Shown here piece after piece: positions 35,922 to 45,102 of a stretch of 64,000 bases of DNA. Both the position numbers and the translations under genes were made by a program. The DNA comes from Liquorilactobacillus oeni DSM 19972 (GTDB lineage Bacteria > Bacillota > Bacilli > Lactobacillales > Lactobacillaceae), in contig NZ_AZEH01000037.1 in the NCBI RefSeq assembly GCF_001436275.1, positions 1-64,000 on the forward strand. Direction: 5' to 3'. The notes under the pieces were generated by a model. That model made no database searches. It saw only the letters and a list, made by a program, of their open reading frames with translations, and had not been told where the DNA came from. How positions within the stretch are numbered: the stretch's first letter is position 1; each line of letters opens with the position of its first letter.

Positions 35922-37283
35922 GTGAGGGAATTAACCAAGGGAAGTCCAATTAAACTTATTTTGATGTTTACACTGCCGCTTTTGATTGGAAATTTGTTCC
36001 AGCAATTTTACAGTATTTCTGATACATTAATTGTGGGGCAGACTCTAGGTGTGAATGAATTAGCAGCTGTAGGATCAACCGGAAGCATTCAATTTTTAAT
36101 TATTGGTTTTGCACAAGGGTTAACGGCCGGGCTGTCGATTATGACTGCACAGTATTTTGGTGCAGGAAATTATAAAAAGGTTAGGGAAAGCTTTGCAACA
36201 AGCATTATTATTAGTTCGGTTACAACTGTAATCTTGACTTTCCTTAGTCTTTTCTTTATTAAAGATATTTTAGTACTTATGCAGACACCTAAAGAAATTG
36301 AACAAGATGCACAGCTTTTTATATCAATTATCTTTGCAGGTATTTTTTCATCAATGGCTTTTAATTTGTTGGCGAATGTTATTCGAGCGTTGGGTGATAG
36401 CAGGACACCGCTATACTTTCTTATCATTGCAGCAATTGTAAACATTGGACTTGAGCTCTTTTTCATTCTTGTTTTAAAAATGGGTGTTGAAGGTGCAGGT
36501 TACGCTACCGTTATTGCACAAGTTTTTTCGGTTTTTTTGTGTATTGTCTATATCATTAAGAAAATACCTTTGCTTCAGGTTAGAAAGCGTGATTTTAAAG
36601 CAGTCACTCTTGTAGAGCTTAAGCGGCATCTTTATGTAGGGCTTCCTATGGCTTTTCAGACTTCAATAATTGCAATCGGTTCTATTATGGTGCAAGCAGC
36701 CTTAAATGGGCTGGGTACCACTGCAGTTGCAGCCGCGACTGCAGCTGGAAAAATTGATCAAGTTGCAATCCAGCCAATGATGTCTTTTGGGGTCGCAATG
36801 GCTACTTTTACTGCACAAAATTATGGTGCAGGAAAATATGAGCGTATTTTAAAGGGTGTTAAGCAATGCCTGATCGTGTCTGGTCTTTTCAGCTTAGGTG
36901 CTGGTCTGCTGGTAATTCTTTTTGGAAAAGATTTAGTGGTTCTTTTTGTAGGTAAAGCCGAGACAGAGGTTTTGAACTTGGCACAGATATATTTTAATGC
37001 AAACTGCACTTTTTACCTGCTGCTCGCTACCCTTTTTGTTTTGCGTTATACCCTCCAAGGGCTGGGGCAAAGTGTTATCCCAACCCTTGCTGGAATGGTC
37101 GAGTTGTTGATGAGATGCTTGGCAGCCTTGATTTTAGCATCGTCTGTTGGTTATGTGGGTGCTTGCTTTGCAAGTCCCTTAGCTTGGCTGGGTTCATGCA
37201 GTGTCTTAATTTTCTCGTATTTCAAAGCAATGAAAATGCTACGCAAAAAAGAAGAAGAGTTTCCAGAAGGTATCCGAGTATAA
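35922..37283 (+). CDS. MATE-family efflux transporter
   Basis: A 453-residue membrane protein with about 12 hydrophobic segments. Family features include RELTKGSPIKLILMFTLPLL at the N-terminus, QQFYSISDTLIVG, and AQNYGAGKYERI repeated in form as AQYFGAGNYKKV. This duplication is typical of MATE halves. It probably exports drugs or cationic metabolites by ion antiport. GTG at 35922 follows GGAGG by 7 nt; upstream in-frame codons lack such a site. The gene lies downstream of lysR. Confidence 0.9.
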   Translation: MRELTKGSPIKLILMFTLPLLIGNLFQQFYSISDTLIVGQTLGVNELAAVGSTGSIQFLIIGFAQGLTAGLSIMTAQYFGAGNYKKVRESFATSIIISSVTTVILTFLSLFFIKDILVLMQTPKEIEQDAQLFISIIFAGIFSSMAFNLLANVIRALGDSRTPLYFLIIAAIVNIGLELFFILVLKMGVEGAGYATVIAQVFSVFLCIVYIIKKIPLLQVRKRDFKAVTLVELKRHLYVGLPMAFQTSIIAIGSIMVQAALNGLGTTAVAAATAAGKIDQVAIQPMMSFGVAMATFTAQNYGAGKYERILKGVKQCLIVSGLFSLGAGLLVILFGKDLVVLFVGKAETEVLNLAQIYFNANCTFYLLLATLFVLRYTLQGLGQSVIPTLAGMVELLMRCLAALILASSVGYVGACFASPLAWLGSCSVLIFSYFKAMKMLRKKEEEFPEGIRV

Positions 37284-37377
37284 AAAGTATTTTTTTAAAA
37301 TTGAAGAGTTAAAAAAGTTGCGCTCAATCTATATATTTGATATTATTCTTGAGAATTTGTTGATAGAAGGTGATTTA

Positions 37378-37584
37378 ATGGACAGTATGTTTAATATTGG
37401 TGAAAAAGTTAAGTGTAAAAAATTTGGGACATTAACTCATGATTTCGTAGGTTCTATAGAAAAAGTATATGAAAACTCGGCAATGGTAGCTATTTTGGAT
37501 CATGATGCGTCTGATGAAGTGGCAGTTAATGATTTTCATAACAGAGTAATTGTACGGTTAAGGGACATGAAAAAAGTATCCTAA
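37378..37584 (+). CDS. DUF2187-like small protein (68 aa)
   Basis: A short beta-rich protein. FNIGEKVKCKKFGTL followed by GSIEKVYENSAMVAIL resembles the DUF2187/YkvS family, a KOW-like domain of unknown role in Firmicutes. ATG at 37378 has AGAAGG about 7 nt upstream. It precedes the tRNA-Gly(CCC) promoter directly. Confidence 0.65.
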   Translation: MDSMFNIGEKVKCKKFGTLTHDFVGSIEKVYENSAMVAILDHDASDEVAVNDFHNRVIVRLRDMKKVS

Positions 37585-37591
37585 AAATAAG

Positions 37592-37620
37592 CTGACACTT
37601 TTTAACTTTTATGCTATACT
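37592..37620 (+). promoter_or_regulatory. Promoter of tRNA-Gly(CCC)
   Basis: CTGACA (37592-37597), a 17-bp spacer, and TATACT (37615-37620) with an extended TGC, 12 nt before the tRNA. Confidence 0.8.
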
Positions 37621-37632
37621 ACTATCTGTTGT

Positions 37633-37703
37633 GCGGGTGTAGTTTAGTGGTAAAATTCCAGCTTCCCAAGCTGATGTCGCGAGTTCGATTCTCGTCACCC
37701 GCT
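37633..37703 (+). tRNA. tRNA-Gly (CCC)
   Basis: Acceptor GCGGGTG pairs with CACCCGC. The anticodon loop TTCCCAA reads CCC. It differs from tRNA-Gly(TCC) at 1168-1238 by six substitutions around the anticodon arm. One of them leaves a C27-A43 mismatch at the base of the anticodon stem. It serves GGG codons, which TCC can also read. No terminator separates it from the argS leader. Confidence 0.92.
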
Positions 37704-37720
37704 TTGTAGTATAATTAATG

Positions 37721-37954
37721 TCCGATTAGGGACAAACCTATCTAAGTTTAGTTCAAAAGTATCCGATAATGGGAACTAGTAGGGTCATTTGATTGTTGAG
37801 CGAGTCTGGGGTGGTGCGAGCCGGATCATGAGATTTTCTGAATCGTATTCCTTAGGATTTAAAATTTTATATTGAGTGGATTGCTGATCAATTAATTAGA
37901 GTGGTACCGCGGGTTTTCTCGTCTCTTACATTTAACAATGTAGGAGCTTTTTTT
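37721..37954 (+). promoter_or_regulatory. T-box leader controlling argS
   Basis: Stem I elements AGCGAGTCTGGGGTGGTGCG (37798-37817) and GAGCC are recognisable. The specifier loop CTGAATCGTATTCC places CGT (Arg) at 37844-37846. The T-box core GTGGTACCGCGG is at 37901-37912. The terminator CTCTTACAT / ATGTAGGAG (37923-37931 with 37938-37946) is followed by T8. Uncharged tRNA-Arg(ACG) should turn argS on. A TATAAT at 37710-37715 may be its own -10. Confidence 0.85.
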
Positions 37955-37972
37955 ATATAAGGAGGAGTATAC

Positions 37973-39673
37973 ATGGAATTTAGAGATCAAGTTATTAGAG
38001 TATTAGCAGAAGTACTTGGTGATAAACTTTCTGCAGAAAAAATTAAGCAGGTTTTGGAAAAGCCTAAAGACTTAGCACTTGGGGACTATGCTTTTCCTGC
38101 ATTTTTATTGGCAAAAACACTTCATAAGGCTCCGCAGCAAATCGCTGCAGAAATAGTACAGAAAATTAACCAGGAGCATTTTGAAAAAATACAGGCTGTT
38201 GGCCCATACGTTAACTTTTTTATGGATAAAAGCCAAGCTAGTGCTGCAGTTATTAGCACAGTTTTGAGGCAGCAGTTTTCTTATGGAGATCAAGATCTGG
38301 GAAAGGGTGGAAATGTTCCTATTGATATGTCTTCACCCAATATTGCCAAACCGATTTCAATGGGACATTTACGTTCCACGGTAATTGGGAATTCTCTTGC
38401 TAAATTGTTAAAAAAAGTAAACTATCATCCCATTAAAATTAATCATTTAGGGGATTGGGGGACCCAATTCGGTAAATTGATTGAAGCGTATAAATTATGG
38501 GGGAGCGAAGAAGAAGTAAAAGCTGACCCAATAAACAAACTGCTGGAATATTATGTTCGTTTTCATAAAGAAGATGTTGCACATCCTGAACTTGATGAAA
38601 AGGCTCGTGGATGGTTCAAGAAACTGGAAGACGGTGATGAAGAAGCTATTCGTTTGTGGAAATGGTTCCGTTCAGAATCTCTTAAGTCTTTTATGAAAAT
38701 ATATGAAAAATTAGGAGTTGAATTTGATTCTTTTAATGGTGAAGCTTTTTATAATGATAAAATGGCTGAGATTGTTTCAATTCTAGAAAAAAGGGATTTG
38801 TTAAAGGAAAGTCGCGGAGCGCAAATTGTTGATCTTGATAAGTATGACCTTAATCCTGCATTGATCCGTAAGACAGACGGGGCCACTCTTTATATTACAC
38901 GTGATCTTGCAGCAGCTTTGTACCGCAAAAGAACTTATAACTTTGTCCAGTCTCTTTACGTGGTTGGTAATGAACAGACAAATCATTTTAAACAGCTTAA
39001 AGCAGTTTTAAAAGAGATGGGTGAACCATGGTCTGATGATATTCATCATATTCCATTCGGATTGATTACTCAGGACGGGAAAAAACTTTCAACCAGAGCC
39101 GGCAGAGTTATTTTACTGGATGAAGTTCTTGATGATGCAGTCCAACTTGCAAGGAAACAAATCGAAGCAAAAAATCCGAATCTGGAAAATAAAGAGCAGG
39201 TTGCAAAAGAAGTAGGCGTAGGCGCCGTTATTTTCCATGACCTGAAAAATGAGAGAATGAACAATTTTGACTTTAACCTTGAAGAAGTAGTTCGGTTTGA
39301 AGGTGAAACTGGTCCTTATGTGCAATACTCACATGCTCGTGCAATGAGTATTTTACGCAAAGCAAAAGAAGAAGGCCACGTTTTAAATGAACAAGAAAAC
39401 TATAGTCTGAATGATCCTGAATCATGGGAAGTTATTACTGAGATTGCTGCTTTTCCTAAAATGGTGAAGCGGGCAGTCGTTGAATACGAGCCTTCAGTGA
39501 TTGCAAAGTATGGCCTGCATTTGGCAAAAGCCTTCAATAAATACTATGCTCATTCTAAGGTTTTAAAGGATGATGAGCAATTGTATGCAAGACTTGCTCT
39601 GGTAAAGAGCGTTGCAACTGTTTTGAAAGAATCCTTAAATCTTCTCGGAGTGCATGCACCCGATAAAATGTAA
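37973..39673 (+). CDS. argS: Arginyl-tRNA synthetase
   Basis: A class Ia synthetase, 566 residues. The HIGH-type motif lies in SSPNIAKPISMGHLRSTVIG near residues 122-141, and GKKLSTRAG near 372 takes the place of KMSKS, as is usual in ArgRS. An N-terminal Add1-like domain and a C-terminal DALR domain (YVQYSHARAMSIL onward) are present. AAGGAGG lies 8 nt before ATG. The T-box upstream has an Arg specifier. Confidence 0.97.
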   Translation: MEFRDQVIRVLAEVLGDKLSAEKIKQVLEKPKDLALGDYAFPAFLLAKTLHKAPQQIAAEIVQKINQEHFEKIQAVGPYVNFFMDKSQASAAVISTVLRQQFSYGDQDLGKGGNVPIDMSSPNIAKPISMGHLRSTVIGNSLAKLLKKVNYHPIKINHLGDWGTQFGKLIEAYKLWGSEEEVKADPINKLLEYYVRFHKEDVAHPELDEKARGWFKKLEDGDEEAIRLWKWFRSESLKSFMKIYEKLGVEFDSFNGEAFYNDKMAEIVSILEKRDLLKESRGAQIVDLDKYDLNPALIRKTDGATLYITRDLAAALYRKRTYNFVQSLYVVGNEQTNHFKQLKAVLKEMGEPWSDDIHHIPFGLITQDGKKLSTRAGRVILLDEVLDDAVQLARKQIEAKNPNLENKEQVAKEVGVGAVIFHDLKNERMNNFDFNLEEVVRFEGETGPYVQYSHARAMSILRKAKEEGHVLNEQENYSLNDPESWEVITEIAAFPKMVKRAVVEYEPSVIAKYGLHLAKAFNKYYAHSKVLKDDEQLYARLALVKSVATVLKESLNLLGVHAPDKM

Positions 39674-39683
39674 TAATTGGATT

Positions 39684-39722
39684 AGCGCTGACATGTTATA
39701 CAATAATGTTCAAGCGCTTTTT
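39684..39722 (+). terminator. argS terminator
   Basis: AGCGCTGACAT is opposed to ATGTTCAAGCGCT (two bulges) and followed by seven Ts. Confidence 0.75.
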
Positions 39723-39740
39723 TTGAGAGAAAAATGTTAA

Positions 39741-39784
39741 CAGACCGGTTTGTGTTGACATTACACATGGTCTGAAAGTAAAAT
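39741..39784 (+). promoter_or_regulatory. rny promoter with overlapping palindrome
   Basis: TTGACA (39755-39760) and TAAAAT (39779-39784) with an 18-bp spacer. A nested inverted repeat, CAGACC...TGTGT...ACACA...GGTCTG (39741-39774), is centred on the -35 box and looks like an operator. Confidence 0.65.
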
Positions 39785-39871
39785 GTTCTTGTGTGGAAAA
39801 ATTAATAACATCTTTAAAGCAATGGTTATTTTCAGTTTTTAATCATTTTTTGACGATGTGGAGGTGAAAAT

Positions 39872-41437
39872 TTGAATTTAACAATTATTATCCTCGCCAT
39901 CGCTATTATAACTTTGGGTATTGGGTTTGCTTTAGGTATCGTTTTTCGTAAAAGAGGCTATGAGAAGACATTAGATGCTGCCACAAAAACGGCACAGGGA
40001 ATCTTGAAAAATGCTAAGAAAGAAGCAGAAGCACAAAAAAAAGAAGCTATTTTAGAAGCTAAGGATGAGAGTCATCGTTACAGAGGCGAGATTGAAAAGG
40101 AGTTAAAAGAACGGCGCACAGAGGTACAAAGACAAGAAAACAGACTGCTTCAAAGAGAAGAAAATCTTGATCATAAAGATTCTGCTCTTGAAAAGCGCGA
40201 ACAGGGGTTAATTCAAAAAGGAAATCAGATTGATAGTCAAAAGAAAGAATTGGATAAGCAAAGAAATAAAGTCGACTTGCTAATTCAAGAACAAGAAACA
40301 GAGCTTGAAAGAGTTGCATCTTTGACACGTGAACAGGCTAAAAAAGTGATTATGTCTGAGACCAAAGAATCACTTAGTCATGAAAGAGCAGTTATGATAA
40401 AAGACAGCGAAGCAGAAGCTAAAGCCAGTGCTGATAGAACTGCTAAAAACTTGATTGCACAAGCGATTCAAAGAAGTGCTGCTGACACAGTATCTGAAAC
40501 AACTGTATCAGTAGTTTCATTGCCAAATGATGAAATGAAGGGTCGAATTATTGGCCGCGAAGGCCGTAATATTCGAACGCTTGAAACTTTGACTGGAATT
40601 GATTTGATTATTGATGATACCCCAGAAGCTGTTGTCTTAAGCGGTTTTGATCCTGTAAGACGTGAAATAGCCAAAATGTCCTTGGAAAAGCTCATTCAAG
40701 ATGGGCGGATTCATCCAGCAAGAATCGAAGAAATGGTGGAAAAGTCCACTAAAGAAATGGATGCTAAAATTCGAGAAATCGGAGAAGAAGCCGTATTTGA
40801 CTTAGGATTACATTCTATGCATCCAGATTTAATCAAAACGATTGGCCGCTTGAAATTCAGAACAAGTTATGGACAAAATGTTTTGGATCATTCTATAGAA
40901 GTTGCTAAAATCACTGGTGTGTTAGCTGCGGAACTCGATGAGGATGTTGATCTAGCTAAACGTGCGGGACTTTTGCACGATATTGGAAAGGCTATTGATC
41001 ATGAAGTAAATGGGTCGCATGTTCAGATTGGTGTAGAATTAACGAAGAAGTATCATGAAAGTAATGTAGTAATCAATACAATTGCTTCTCATCACGGTGA
41101 CGTTGAACCAACATGTACCATTGCAGTTCTTGTTGCCGCTGCAGATGCTATTTCAGCTGCAAGACCAGGTGCAAGAAGCGAATCACTTGAGAATTACATT
41201 CATCGTTTGGAAAAACTAGAAAAAATTACGAATAACTTTGACGGTGTAAAGAAGAGTTACGCAATTCAAGCTGGTCGAGAGTTGCGAGTAATTGTTAAAC
41301 CAAATGAAGTGAACGATTTGGAATCAAGTGTTCTTGCTCATGATATTAAAAATAGAATTGAAGACGAACTAGAGTACCCAGGGCATATTAAGGTGACGGT
41401 GATTAGAGAAGTGAGAGCTGTTGAATATGCTAAGTAG
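39872..41437 (+). CDS. rny: Ribonuclease Y
   Basis: A membrane-anchored endoribonuclease that starts mRNA decay in Firmicutes. The 521 residues hold an N-terminal membrane helix (about 3-23), a long charged coiled coil (about 30-200), a KH domain with [15 protein letters not shown] near 225, and an HD domain with [13 protein letters not shown] near 367. The start is TTG behind GGAGG. It is followed by ymdB, the same neighbour as in Bacillus, although a hairpin separates the two. Confidence 0.96.
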   Translation: MNLTIIILAIAIITLGIGFALGIVFRKRGYEKTLDAATKTAQGILKNAKKEAEAQKKEAILEAKDESHRYRGEIEKELKERRTEVQRQENRLLQREENLDHKDSALEKREQGLIQKGNQIDSQKKELDKQRNKVDLLIQEQETELERVASLTREQAKKVIMSETKESLSHERAVMIKDSEAEAKASADRTAKNLIAQAIQRSAADTVSETTVSVVSLPNDEMKGRIIGREGRNIRTLETLTGIDLIIDDTPEAVVLSGFDPVRREIAKMSLEKLIQDGRIHPARIEEMVEKSTKEMDAKIREIGEEAVFDLGLHSMHPDLIKTIGRLKFRTSYGQNVLDHSIEVAKITGVLAAELDEDVDLAKRAGLLHDIGKAIDHEVNGSHVQIGVELTKKYHESNVVINTIASHHGDVEPTCTIAVLVAAADAISAARPGARSESLENYIHRLEKLEKITNNFDGVKKSYAIQAGRELRVIVKPNEVNDLESSVLAHDIKNRIEDELEYPGHIKVTVIREVRAVEYAK

Positions 41438-41490
41438 AAGGGTTTTATCAGTAGTATTAATCTAAATATGGGTATTTCATAATATTGTAA

Positions 41491-41534
41491 GCAGGGGCTG
41501 TGGCAAAACATAAATTTTGCCACAGCCCCGCTTT
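41491..41534 (+). terminator. rny terminator (family hairpin)
   Basis: A perfect 15-bp stem GGGGCTGTGGCAAAA / TTTTGCCACAGCCCC (41494-41508 with 41515-41529) is followed by GCTTTC. The core is shared with the hairpin after purD. Confidence 0.75.
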
Positions 41535-41629
41535 CTTACACAAATTATTAAAAAAATGAGTAGAGGTTTCGCAACTTATCATTAAAATGCTAAACTTAAA
41601 TGAGCAGCTATTTAGAAGAGGGGAAAAGT

Positions 41630-42430
41630 ATGCGTATATTGTTCATTGGTGATATTATGGGAAATACTGGTCAGGACATGGTTGATGATTATTTGCCTAA
41701 ACTAAAAAGAAGATTTCATCCGCAAGTGACTATAGTAAATGCAGAGAATGCAACAAGGGGACGGGGAATAAATGAACAGGTTTATAAGAGAATTCTAGCA
41801 GCTGGTACAGATGTGATTACAATGGGGAATCATGTTTGGGACAACCCAGAAATTAGTCTTTTCATTGATTCTGCAAAAAAGATATTGCGTCCTGCAAACT
41901 TTTCGGCGGGCAGAGTACCTGGAATCGGTCATACAGTTATTCAAATTAATCAACAAAAATTAGCTGTTATCAACTTGCAAGGACGAGTTTTCATGGGACC
42001 TTCGGATGATCCTTTTGCGGTTGCAAATGAATTGATCGCTGAGCTGAGAAAGAAAACTAATTGTATTTTTGTAGATTTTCATGCTGAAACAACTAGTGAG
42101 AAAGAAGCTTTTTCTTGGTATTTTGATGGTAAAGTTTCTGCTGTAATCGGAACCCATACTCATGTTCAGACAAATGATGCACGTATTTTACCCAAAGGAA
42201 CAGCATTTTTATCTGATGTAGGAATGACAGGACCATATGACGGTATTTTAGGTATGCGCCGTCAAAATGTAATTTCGCGTTTTTTAAACCAGATGCCTAC
42301 CCGTTTTGAGGTTGCTGAAGGAGGACGCAGGACACTTTCTTGTTGTGTGATCGATATTGCCGATGAGACTGGAGTAGCACAAAAAATTACACCGCTTCAG
42401 ATTAATGCAGATCATCCTTTTGATGAATGA
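41630..42430 (+). CDS. ymdB: YmdB-type metallophosphoesterase
   Basis: A 266-residue calcineurin-like phosphodiesterase. Metal-ligand motifs are FIGDIMGNTG near residue 5, NAENATRGRG near 38, TMGNHVWDN near 66 and VDFHAETTSEKEA near 145, with GTHTHVQTND near 174. Bacillus YmdB hydrolyses 2',3'-cyclic nucleotides and affects RNase Y function and biofilm choice. ATG at 41630 follows AGAGGGG. It precedes mutS by 21 nt. Confidence 0.93.
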   Translation: MRILFIGDIMGNTGQDMVDDYLPKLKRRFHPQVTIVNAENATRGRGINEQVYKRILAAGTDVITMGNHVWDNPEISLFIDSAKKILRPANFSAGRVPGIGHTVIQINQQKLAVINLQGRVFMGPSDDPFAVANELIAELRKKTNCIFVDFHAETTSEKEAFSWYFDGKVSAVIGTHTHVQTNDARILPKGTAFLSDVGMTGPYDGILGMRRQNVISRFLNQMPTRFEVAEGGRRTLSCCVIDIADETGVAQKITPLQINADHPFDE

Positions 42431-42451
42431 TAGTGATAAAGGAGAAAAAAG

Positions 42452-45079
42452 ATGCCGCAAAAAACAAAAAATACACCTATGATGGAACAATATCTTTCTA
42501 TTAAAAGAAATTATCCGGATGCCTTTTTATTTTATCGTTTAGGCGATTTTTATGAAATGTTCTATGATGATGCTATCAAAGGAGCGCAGCTGCTTGAATT
42601 GACTTTAACAACTCGTAATAAAAATGCAGCAGATAAGATCCCAATGTGTGGTGTCCCACACCATGCTGCGCAAAACTATATTGATATTTTAGTAGATCAG
42701 GGCTATAAAGTAGCGATTTGTGAACAAATGGAAGATCCTAAACTGGCAAAGGGAATGGTAAAACGAGAGGTAATCCAACTAGTTACGCCGGGGACAATGA
42801 TCGACAGCTCTGCAAGTGAGGCTAAAGAAAATAATTACCTGACTGCACTTCATGAAGAAAATCAATGTTTCAGCTTTGCCTATACAGACCTTTCAACTGG
42901 TGAACTTAAAGTTACCACACTTCTTTCAGCAGATCAGGTGATAAACGAGTTAATCAGCCTGCACACAAAAGAAATTGTCATTGACAAGAGTGTGACTGAG
43001 GAGACTCTTAAAAAAATTATGCCATTAAAGATCTTGGTTTCTCATCAAGACCAGCTGCTTGAAAATGCAGAATCAAGTTATACAGTGCAGAACTTGGATG
43101 ACCAGCTTGAGATAAAAGCAGTTAAGCAGTTGGTATCTTATTTGAGCGTTACACAAAAGAGAAGTTTGGGGCATTTACAGCAGGCACTGAGATATGAAGC
43201 CTCACATTTTTTAAAGATGGATCACTATTCAAAGACAAATCTTGAGATCTTGGAAAATAGCCGAACGGGGAAAAAACAAGGCACACTTTTGTGGGTTTTA
43301 GACAAAACAAAAACAGCAATGGGAGGTCGAACACTTAAGCAATGGCTTAGCAGGCCGCTGCTTGAAAAGAAGCCTATTGTAGAACGTCAAAATAAAGTAG
43401 CAAGTCTAATGGATCATTATTTTGAACGCAGTGCATTGCAAGATGAACTGACAAGCGTTTATGATTTAGAGCGTTTAGCAGGCAGAGTTGCTTTTGGAAA
43501 TGTGAACGGCCGTGACTTGATTCAATTATGCCAATCTTTAGAACAGGTACCTAAAATTCGTTATGTGCTTGAAAGCATTGATGACGGAACCTTTAAAAAA
43601 ACTCTGAAACAGTTGGATCCTATAGAGGAAATAGTTGAGTTGATTAAGCAGGCAATAATAGACGATCCTCCTTTGTCAGTTAAAGATGGCGGTCTGATAA
43701 AAGAAGGGTATAACGAAAAACTGGATAGTTATCAGGATGCGATGAAGAACGGGAAAAAATGGCTTGCAGAGCTGGAAACGAGTGAACGGCGTGCAACTAA
43801 TATTTCAAATCTGAAAATCGGCTTTAATAGAGTATTCGGATACTATATTGAAGTTTCGAAGGCTAACTTGGCAAAAATTCCTGAAGAACGCTATCAGCGT
43901 AAGCAAACACTGACTAACGCGGAGCGTTTTATTACTCCTGAGTTAAAAGAAAAAGAAGCTTTGATTTTGGGTGCTGAGGATAAGGCTACTAGTTTGGAGT
44001 ACGAACTTTTTGTCGCTATTCGAGAAAAAATAAAGAAACAGATAAAACGGATTCAACGTCTTGCTCATGCGATTGCCGGTTTAGATGTTATTCAAGGCTT
44101 TGCCGAGGTCAGTGAGGAACGACACTTTGTCAGGCCTGAATTAGAAGAAGGCAAGCATGATTTGCATATTACTGCAGGCTGGCATCCTGTAGTTCAAGAA
44201 GTCATGGGAAAACAAAGCTATGTTCCTAATGATGTTATTATGCCGCAAGACTTGAATATTTTGTTGATAACCGGACCTAATATGTCAGGAAAGAGCACTT
44301 ACATGCGTCAAGTAGCTTTGACAGTTGTAATGTCGCAAGTAGGTTGTTTTGTACCGGCAGTTAAAGCAAAATTACCTCTTTTTGATCAGATTTTTACACG
44401 TATCGGAGCTGCTGATGACCTGATTGCAGGTCAATCAACTTTCATGGTGGAGATGAAAGAAGCAAATCAGGCAATTAGTCATGCTACCAAACGCTCGTTG
44501 ATTCTTTTTGATGAAATTGGCAGAGGAACGGCAACATACGACGGCATGGCACTTGCACAAGCGATTATTGAATATGTTCATCAAAATGTTCATGCAAAAA
44601 CACTTTTTTCAACTCACTATCATGAACTAACTGCCCTGTCGCAGAATCTATCAGAACTTGAAAACATTCATGTCGGAGCAGTTGAAAAAAATGGAAATTT
44701 GATTTTTTTGCATAAAATGCGGCCAGGAGCAGCTGATAAATCATATGGGATTCATGTTGCCAAACTTGCAGGAATGCCTGAAATACTTTTGAAAAGGGCA
44801 AATGAAATTTTGGAGGAGCTCGAACGCGATTCTGGCAACGATAAGATCTCAACAGCTTCGAAAAAGCAGGAAAATACAGTATTATCGGAAACAGCACAAA
44901 TCAATAAAAAGGAGACTCAACTTTCGCTTTTTGGTCCAGAAAAAGTGAAGCCGGATTTGACTGCAAAACAATCAAGAGTGATTACAAAATTGCTTGAAGC
45001 AGATTTAATCTCGCTAACTCCACTAGAAGCTTTAAATATACTTTATAAATGGCAAAGAGAATTGAAAAAGGGCAAATAA
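42452..45079 (+). CDS. mutS: DNA mismatch repair protein MutS
   Basis: Binds mismatches and starts repair. Of 875 residues, the mismatch-binding N-terminus contains [13 protein letters not shown] (the Phe-x-Glu wedge) near 29-41. The ATPase has Walker [14 protein letters not shown] near 607 and a Walker B run [15 protein letters not shown] near 683. AAGGAG precedes ATG. It heads the mutS-mutL-ruvAB-queA-tgt-yajC series. Confidence 0.98.
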   Translation: MPQKTKNTPMMEQYLSIKRNYPDAFLFYRLGDFYEMFYDDAIKGAQLLELTLTTRNKNAADKIPMCGVPHHAAQNYIDILVDQGYKVAICEQMEDPKLAKGMVKREVIQLVTPGTMIDSSASEAKENNYLTALHEENQCFSFAYTDLSTGELKVTTLLSADQVINELISLHTKEIVIDKSVTEETLKKIMPLKILVSHQDQLLENAESSYTVQNLDDQLEIKAVKQLVSYLSVTQKRSLGHLQQALRYEASHFLKMDHYSKTNLEILENSRTGKKQGTLLWVLDKTKTAMGGRTLKQWLSRPLLEKKPIVERQNKVASLMDHYFERSALQDELTSVYDLERLAGRVAFGNVNGRDLIQLCQSLEQVPKIRYVLESIDDGTFKKTLKQLDPIEEIVELIKQAIIDDPPLSVKDGGLIKEGYNEKLDSYQDAMKNGKKWLAELETSERRATNISNLKIGFNRVFGYYIEVSKANLAKIPEERYQRKQTLTNAERFITPELKEKEALILGAEDKATSLEYELFVAIREKIKKQIKRIQRLAHAIAGLDVIQGFAEVSEERHFVRPELEEGKHDLHITAGWHPVVQEVMGKQSYVPNDVIMPQDLNILLITGPNMSGKSTYMRQVALTVVMSQVGCFVPAVKAKLPLFDQIFTRIGAADDLIAGQSTFMVEMKEANQAISHATKRSLILFDEIGRGTATYDGMALAQAIIEYVHQNVHAKTLFSTHYHELTALSQNLSELENIHVGAVEKNGNLIFLHKMRPGAADKSYGIHVAKLAGMPEILLKRANEILEELERDSGNDKISTASKKQENTVLSETAQINKKETQLSLFGPEKVKPDLTAKQSRVITKLLEADLISLTPLEALNILYKWQRELKKGK

Positions 45080-45102
45080 ATTAAGAAAGGAGAGAAGTTT
45101 CC

